Assembly (NCBI RefSeq): GCF_019279795.1
Contig: NC_056750.1
Span: forward strand, 692,890,324 to 692,954,323
Length of the DNA: 64,000 nt
Direction: 5' to 3'
From: Protopterus annectens
Lineage: Eukaryota; Chordata; Ceratodontiformes; Protopteridae
Position numbers and translations under genes: made by a program. Position 1 is the stretch's first letter; each line of letters begins with the position of its first letter. This document shows, piece by piece, positions 54,936-64,000 of this stretch. The notes under the pieces were generated by a model. It did not search any database. It was not told where the DNA came from and worked only from the letters and a program-made list of their open reading frames with translations.

Positions 54936-56723
54936 CACTGAAAGATCCTTGTAGCTAAGACCGTTAAAGATGCACATCCTTTTGTCCATCATTCTCATTT
55001 TTTCTGCTTGTGTGCAGTACAGTTAAGCAAGCAGTTGTATGGTTTCCCTGTCCAGATGGAAGAAGTTCAGTATCTGATGGTCAATCAGGTGTCAAAGAAG
55101 GTGCTGAAGGTAAAATGTGTGATGGAGTTAGAAGGCTGCAACACTGACTCTTTGTACAACCACTGTGGTCTTTGGATATAGATGCTACTGTCACAAACAT
55201 TGTAGATTGACTGTTCACCATCTGTCCTTGGCATTCAGAATATGTTTATGCTGTGGCATTGTACATCTCTTTTAGAAGTCACCACATACCTCTTCTATGT
55301 TGGATGCCATCATTTGTGTAATTGCTGTGCCTCACTTACATAATGAACCTCACTTCTATATCATTGTTATCTGCATGTACTGAATTTCTTTTTTTTTGTT
55401 CTAGTAAAGTCACATTACTTTGATCTCTAAATCCTCCCTGCATGTTTCTTCCACCTACACTATTTTATTCAGTCCTTAATACTAAATGTTTGTGAATCCT
55501 GGCCTGTGTCTTAACTCAAAATTCTCATTCAAGCCCATAGTGCCTTTTTTGTATACCTTCAGTTGGTGTCCTTTTATATCACACTATACATGAGATATTG
55601 CACTTGTTTGTAATTATGAAAATATTCCCATATGTACTGTTTCAAAAAACAAGTGACTTGCAAGCTATCACATGGCATCAGATAAAACCTTAGATGTTGC
55701 TGAAGCAAATTATCTTTAAAATTTGCACTGTAAGTTAAAATTTGCACTGCACGTTGCATATCTTACACAATATCTAGTGTTATTTTTATTGATTAATTAT
55801 ACACAAGCATATGTTTCATATTTCTGTAAATATCTTGGTAAACAAGCACTGCTAAAGGAATTTCCTGTCATGAAAGCTTATGTCTGGTTAGAAAATGTGT
55901 TCTAACAAAATATAAATAGGTTGTACAGTTTCCAAGATATAACCGTTTCTTTGTGAAAGTATAGCAAAAATATAATTTTGGGTTTGTGTGCACTTTCATA
56001 TAATATTTATGGGAAGACCATGAATGCACTAATACTTGCTGATAACATTGCTATTTGTACAGTGTTAATAGTTTATGGTTCCCAAAATATTTAAACTTAT
56101 CTAATGCTTTAGGTTTATTTTTCAGAAAATGCTTTGGAATGCAAGGTGTGTAGGCTGCTAGAGGTGTGACATTCTACAGCACATAGGTGTTGGTGAGTTT
56201 TGAACCATTGTGAACTGCTTGTATGAATTTGTTTGTTTGAGTTAATATATTTGTTGTCTACAAACAAGGAATTACTATGTAATTCTTGAAAACAAAGACT
56301 TTCGGATAGTTCTAGATTATGTTCTTTTTCTGTGTGATAATCGTATTTTTGTCTAATGCCAAGGAAGTTTTTATGCCCATAACTAAAGATTCTGTGTTAG
56401 GAGCAGCATTTGTGTAACAGATGTTACATTTATTTCTCTTGTTTAATATGGTCAGATCATCTTTTTTTTTACAAGTTTTTCTTTGCCTTATAAATTTTGT
56501 AGCTTAGGATAACTTGCATTAATATATACTTATGAAATGAAAGAGCTCTTAAACAGTCAGTTTTTCTCTGGGGAGTACCATTGATCTTACCATGCAATGC
56601 AAGGTCAGATCCACATAAATTCATACTTTCTTCCTCAGTAGTCATTGCAGGTACTCTGCTTAATAAAATCTGGAATAAGATCTCTAAATCTTTCCAAAAG
56701 TAGAATTTTGTAATGAAAATAAT
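54936..56723. other. AT-rich unassigned region
   Basis: No coding pattern or recognised repeat. Short frames at 55574-55905 look incidental. Confidence 0.4.
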
Positions 56724-60728
<4,005 letters not shown>

Positions 60729-60916
60729 GCCGAAGCCATATGCTGACATTTCTGAAGCTCAACTTCATGAAAGGGAGATGAAAAACAGAAAAATGTAACA
60801 CAAGTGTTTCTGCAGGGGGGCAAACCCCCCTGCACCCCCCACTACTTATTTATTCCAACTCCCAGATCACACTACAGCTCAAAGGGAAATCTCCCGTTCT
60901 TCAACTTTAAGGGGAA

Positions 60917-60918
<2 letters not shown>

Positions 60919-60976
<58 letters not shown>
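60919..60976. repeat. (AT)n between facing palindromic elements
   Basis: About 58 bp of AT, bordered by GGGGAACC on the left and GGTTCCCC on the right. Confidence 0.95.
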
Positions 60977-60978
<2 letters not shown>

Positions 60979-61216
60979 TTCCCCTTCACAAAGTCAAATG
61001 GCCACAATCTCGAAAGTCATATGGTTGAGACCATATGCTCGAAATTGTGGAAGCTCGACTCTGACTGGGAAACGGCATACAGCGCAGAATGGGAAATTTC
61101 CCTTTCTGCACTGTAGTGCGATCTCTGAGTTGGAATAAATAAGTAGTGGGGGGTGTGTGGGGTGCAGGGGGGCTTGCCTCCCTGCAGAAACACTTTGTTA
61201 CATTTTTCTATTTTTC

Positions 61217-61312
61217 AGTTCCCTTTCACGAAGTCGAGCTTCAGAAATTTGAGCATATGGCTTCGGCCATATGCATTTTGAGTTTCTGAACGTTCGACTT
61301 TGTGAAGGGGAA

Positions 61313-61314
<2 letters not shown>
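61217..61314. repeat. 98-bp near-perfect palindrome with TTCG loop
   Basis: AGTTCCCTTTCACGAAGTCG at the left pairs with CGACTTTGTGAAGGGGAACT at the right. The centre is CATATGGC-TTCG-GCCATATG (61253-61272). As RNA the loop would be a C(UUCG)G tetraloop, a very stable type. Confidence 0.82.
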
Positions 61315-61381
<67 letters not shown>

Positions 61382-61450
61382 GATATATATATATAGAGAT
61401 ATATAGAGATATATATATATATATATATAGATATATATATATATCTGTTT

Positions 61451-61505
<55 letters not shown>

Positions 61506-61515
61506 GACACACACA
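61315..61515. repeat. (TA)n and (TG)n microsatellite
   Basis: Interrupted TA runs with GA/CA variants, a TG run at about 61451-61486, then TA and CA again. Long minus-strand frames here are artefacts. Confidence 0.95.
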
Positions 61516-61789
61516 TGAATGCATGCATACACATGTTGCGTTCATTTGACTGTCAGTTCACTTTGCTACTTTATTCAATCTAAAAGTCATTTAATTGAAA
61601 AGTGTAAAACGATAAAGATGACTGCTGGTGTGGTTTTGGAGGATAAAAATGACGTTACAAATTAATATCGATTAGTATTTTTACCATGATTATTCCCTGT
61701 TATGTTGCCCCACCATGTCTAGAAGTTTAAGTATGTACATCAGCAGTGATTCAATGTGTAAGGAGCATTATTTTTTCTCCATGGTTGTG

Positions 61790-61890
61790 TGACTATGGAG
61801 TTAGCATATTTAGATTGGAGGGCATGGAGGGTGAAGTCCCCCATATTGGGGGGTGCAGGGGGGGCTTGACACCTGCAAAAAATCTTCTTA
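61790..61890. repeat. G-rich core of the palindromic family
   Basis: 'ggagttagcatatttagatt' then 'gtcccccatattggggggtg' and 'caggggggcttgacacctgc'. It matches the core at 61130-61200. A small frame (61746-61997) crosses it and is not a gene. Confidence 0.55.
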
Positions 61891-62089
61891 ATGAATATTT
61901 ACTGTGTGAACTTGACAGTGAAATGAGTGTCAATCAAATGAATTGTAGATTAAATGAAGCACTGTTACCTTTTGATTTAAATGAAATGGCAATGTAGTGA
62001 GATATAATTATATATACATATATAAAATGGGTTATTGAGAACTCAACTTCTTGAAGTGAAAGAAAGCTGGTACAGCTGAATTAATGTAA

Positions 62090-62245
62090 TCTGATCACAA
62101 GTACCAGCTTATTTTAGTACAGGATTGCAGTGCAGTCGAGATCAGGGAATTTACTTTCTCCACTGTATTGTGATCTCAGAGTTGGTATGTAAAATTAGCA
62201 GGGGCTTTGGGGGTGCAGGGGGCTTGTTCCCCACAAAGATAGTTT
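62090..62245. repeat. G-rich core of the palindromic family
   Basis: 'cactgtattgtgatctcaga' with 'gttggtatgtaaaattagca', then 'gggggtgcagggggcttgtt'. It is in the same orientation as the core at 61130-61200. Confidence 0.6.
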
Positions 62246-62794
62246 TTCTTTGAATCTTTGTAATTCTGAGGTGTGTATTCATATGTTTATGCTTCAAATC
62301 ATTTTAATTCTATGATATGATCTGAAAGTTATGATATATTGAGCATCTTTCAAACACTCTTTATGGATTCCCTTCACAATCTCTAAGTTTTAAAACTTCA
62401 AACTGCAAATGGTCAAGAGCGTGAGAGAGAGAAGAAAGCACATCAAAACAAAACCAATTCCATGACTAAACACAGACACTCTACAAATAATGAAGCAAAG
62501 AGATATAGCCTGGTGACGGTATCAAACATCCAGAACCTAAGCTTCCCTCCTGCAGTACTGCCAGCTAAGAAACCCAACCAAAACGCATGTTCGGAACAAC
62601 AGTGATACTACACACTACTCCAGAAAAAACATCAAAACAGCCCTCAAAAATTTTGGGCCACTGTTGAGCAACTCTTAAACCAATCCCAAACCTCCATACT
62701 TCCACAGACAGCATAGCAGCCCAATTTAAGTCACTTCATAAATTCCTTACAGTCCCTCCTAAACAATAGCACTCCACTAACTATTGCCAGTAAT

Positions 62795-62935
62795 TCATAG
62801 ATTCATAGATTAGTACTAGGCTAACTGCCCTTGCGAGCCATTTTAAGCCTAGCCAATTATCCCCTGTGAGATTCAAACCCTGTACCTTGTGTTTGTAAGG
62901 CAAACACCTTAACCATTAGGCCATCCTCTCTGTCT
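62795..62935 (-). mobile_element. tRNA-headed SINE with CR1-like 3' tail
   Basis: On the minus strand the head carries an A-box-like 'tggcctaatggttaagg' and B-box-like 'gggtttgaatctc', and 'tgccttacaaaca' as anticodon region (anticodon TAC, as in tRNA-Val). The rest, 'aattggctaggctt' to 'agcctagtactaatctatga', matches the 3' end of the CR1 copies (minus strand at 36504 and 19765, plus at 30179-30241). It lies inside the LINE. Known LINE/SINE pairs share the 3' tail so that the LINE RT can use the SINE RNA. Confidence 0.78.
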
Positions 62936-62989
62936 TAAGCCCATGCAAATTAGCCACATTAAAAAAACTCTTCATACTAAAACCAACAA

Positions 62990-64000
62990 TACTTGCTGCA
63001 GACCAGCTACACCTCTGAGTTTGTAAAGTTAGCTGCAGACTCTATTTCATACCCAGTCTCCATACTCATTAACCACTCCATCTCTGAACAATACATCCTA
63101 AGCTCTGGAAAATCTCTCGCACAAAGGAGGAACATTCACAGAATTAAACTACAGCCAATTGCCTTACTACCCCCCTAAGCAAAATTTTAGAAAAATGCAT
63201 ACAGTCTCAACTAATGACCCACCTACTACTAAAACAACAACCTCTCTACCTCTCAATATGGTTTTAGACCTAAAGATAGCACCACTACTGCCCTCCTCAA
63301 CTTCAGTAATTCTATCAACCAGCTAAAGAACAGTGGCAACCATGTATCAGCAACTTTTGTAAATATGTCAAAGCTTTTGACACTGTCTCCCAACAAAAAC
63401 TACTGTATGAATTATCCACCATTAGTCTTTCCAGCTCTGCTGTTGCATAATTTCATAGTTATAGTTATCTGTCTGAATGTCAACAAGCAGTCAAATGGCA
63501 GGAAGAACTCTCAACCCTCCTGTCTGTCTCTGTTGGAGTCCCACAAGACTCAGTCTTAGGCCTCTGACCAAGCCACAACTGCCCAATATGTAGGTGACTC
63601 CACCATCATCCGCTCATCTCCTCCCATCCCCAAACTCATGACCAGAACCCAAAAGACCTTCTGTGACAGAGTGCAGTATCCAACAGAAAATCAGCTTATT
63701 TTAAACATAAACAAGACAAAATTTGTGCTTTTCACTAATAACAGAACCTCCCCCTCCACCCTATTCTACTTCCTTGCCTCCGACAATACAAAAATCGAAC
63801 CTGTTAATACCAAATTACTAGGAGTCACGATTGATAACTCACTAAAATATGACAAACACATAGCACTCTCCATAAAAAGGTCTGCATTAAACTAGGTTCA
63901 CTATATAGAAACAATACATTTCTCATCCCTACCACAAGACAGTCTATTGCCAAAGCATACCCACTATCTACTTGAATGTATGCCTCCCTTATTTTCACTA
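62990..64000 (+). pseudogene. LINE RT, copy 2, broken
   Basis: 'TSEFVKLAADSISYPVSILI' (62993-63178) matches 'PAKYLQLAADVITIPISSLT' of copy 1. Motif A is seen as 'KYVKAFDTVSQQKLLYEL' (about 63362-63415) and motif B as 'SVGVPQDSVLGL' (about 63530-63566, Gly changed to Asp). Motif C is degraded ('VGDSTIIRSS' near 63590). The region after it, 63638-63895, holds 'LNINKTKFVLFTNNRTSPST' and 'TKLLGVTIDNSLKYDKHIAL'. Several frame breaks. Confidence 0.7.

Larger units (their letters stand above)
60729..61314. mobile_element. Palindromic G-rich elements, two facing copies in (TA)n
   Basis: The left arm (60729-60918) and right arm (about 61060-61268) are reverse complements over most of their length. 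The shared core is 'aaataagtagtggggggtg' and 'gcaggggggcttgc' on the right, with the complement on the left. The left copy ends GGGGAACC at an (AT)n tract (60919-60976), and the next begins GGTTCCCC at 60977. A third end, GGGGAACT, meets another TA tract at 61314. Two CATATGG hairpins lie inside (61018-61037 and 61253-61272). No ORF. Confidence 0.75.
62450..64000 (+). mobile_element. L2/CR1-group LINE, copy 2, running off the window
   Basis: Same family as 6200-9720. Linker-like sequence near 62640-62790 is interrupted by a SINE, then RT follows. The 3' end lies beyond the window. Confidence 0.7.

Noticed and set aside
55574..55905. Small frames on both strands
   Set aside because: AT-rich DNA with chance open frames.
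61198..61545. Long minus-strand frames of Ile-Tyr repeats
   Set aside because: Simple-repeat artefact of the TA tract.
62881..62935. Possible true tRNA-Val gene
   Set aside because: The tRNA-like part has mismatched stems and is joined to a CR1-like tail, so it is a SINE head.

Overview
This is a vertebrate-type nuclear window built almost entirely of transposable elements. I see no convincing host protein-coding exon, rRNA or true tRNA gene. The mix points to a repeat-rich non-amniote vertebrate: Penelope-like elements (PLEs), DIRS tyrosine-recombinase retrotransposons, several CR1 copies, an L2/CR1-group LINE, an RLE-type (R4/R2-like) LINE, an RTE-like scrap, tRNA-derived SINEs, a probable solo LTR, and long CA and TA microsatellites. 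A lungfish, caecilian or other amphibian, or basal ray-finned fish would fit; the sequence does not decide. A run of 500 N at 14602-15101 is an assembly gap.

Layout. 1-5990: PLE-1, whose degenerate RT and GIY-YIG ORF is flanked by 1.9-kb inverted arms. 6200-9720: L2/CR1-group LINE. 9825-10625: symmetric palindromic repeat. 10800-11577: antisense DIRS fragment. 11578-14601: CR1 (esterase ORF1, endonuclease, RT) running into the gap. 15102-19232: DIRS element (gag, RT/RNase H/methyltransferase-like, tyrosine recombinase, terminal complementary repeats). 19240-19765: RTE-like scrap. 19765-21465: antisense CR1. 21940-22032: (CA)n. 22033-26480: mostly unassigned, with a tandem repeat. 26500-30241: CR1 interrupted by a 347-bp palindromic element with a 9-bp target duplication. 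30250-33000: RLE-type LINE. 33300-36420: very old CR1. 36504-38262: antisense CR1. 38580-42390: repeat family Y/X, with a SINE that itself carries a solo LTR. 42690-43270: DIRS and PLE scraps. 43633-46601: PLE-A, nearly complete, minus strand. 46840-50090: PLE-B, plus strand. 50100-60720: low-density region with one SINE, a 50-bp minisatellite and microsatellites. 60729-62240: palindromic G-rich repeats set in (TA)n. 62450-64000: second L2/CR1-group LINE carrying a tRNA-headed SINE.

Functional reading. The window records element biology, not a host pathway. Three signals deserve follow-up. First, hammerhead-ribozyme-like motifs lie in the terminal regions of the PLEs; the one at 5784-5835 has near-canonical geometry and a self-complementary stem III. 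Second, a modular family of palindromic G-rich elements carries CATATGG/CCATATG hairpins. Third, a SINE at 62795-62935 has a 3' tail matching the 3' end of the resident CR1, which makes the CR1 its likely mobilising partner.
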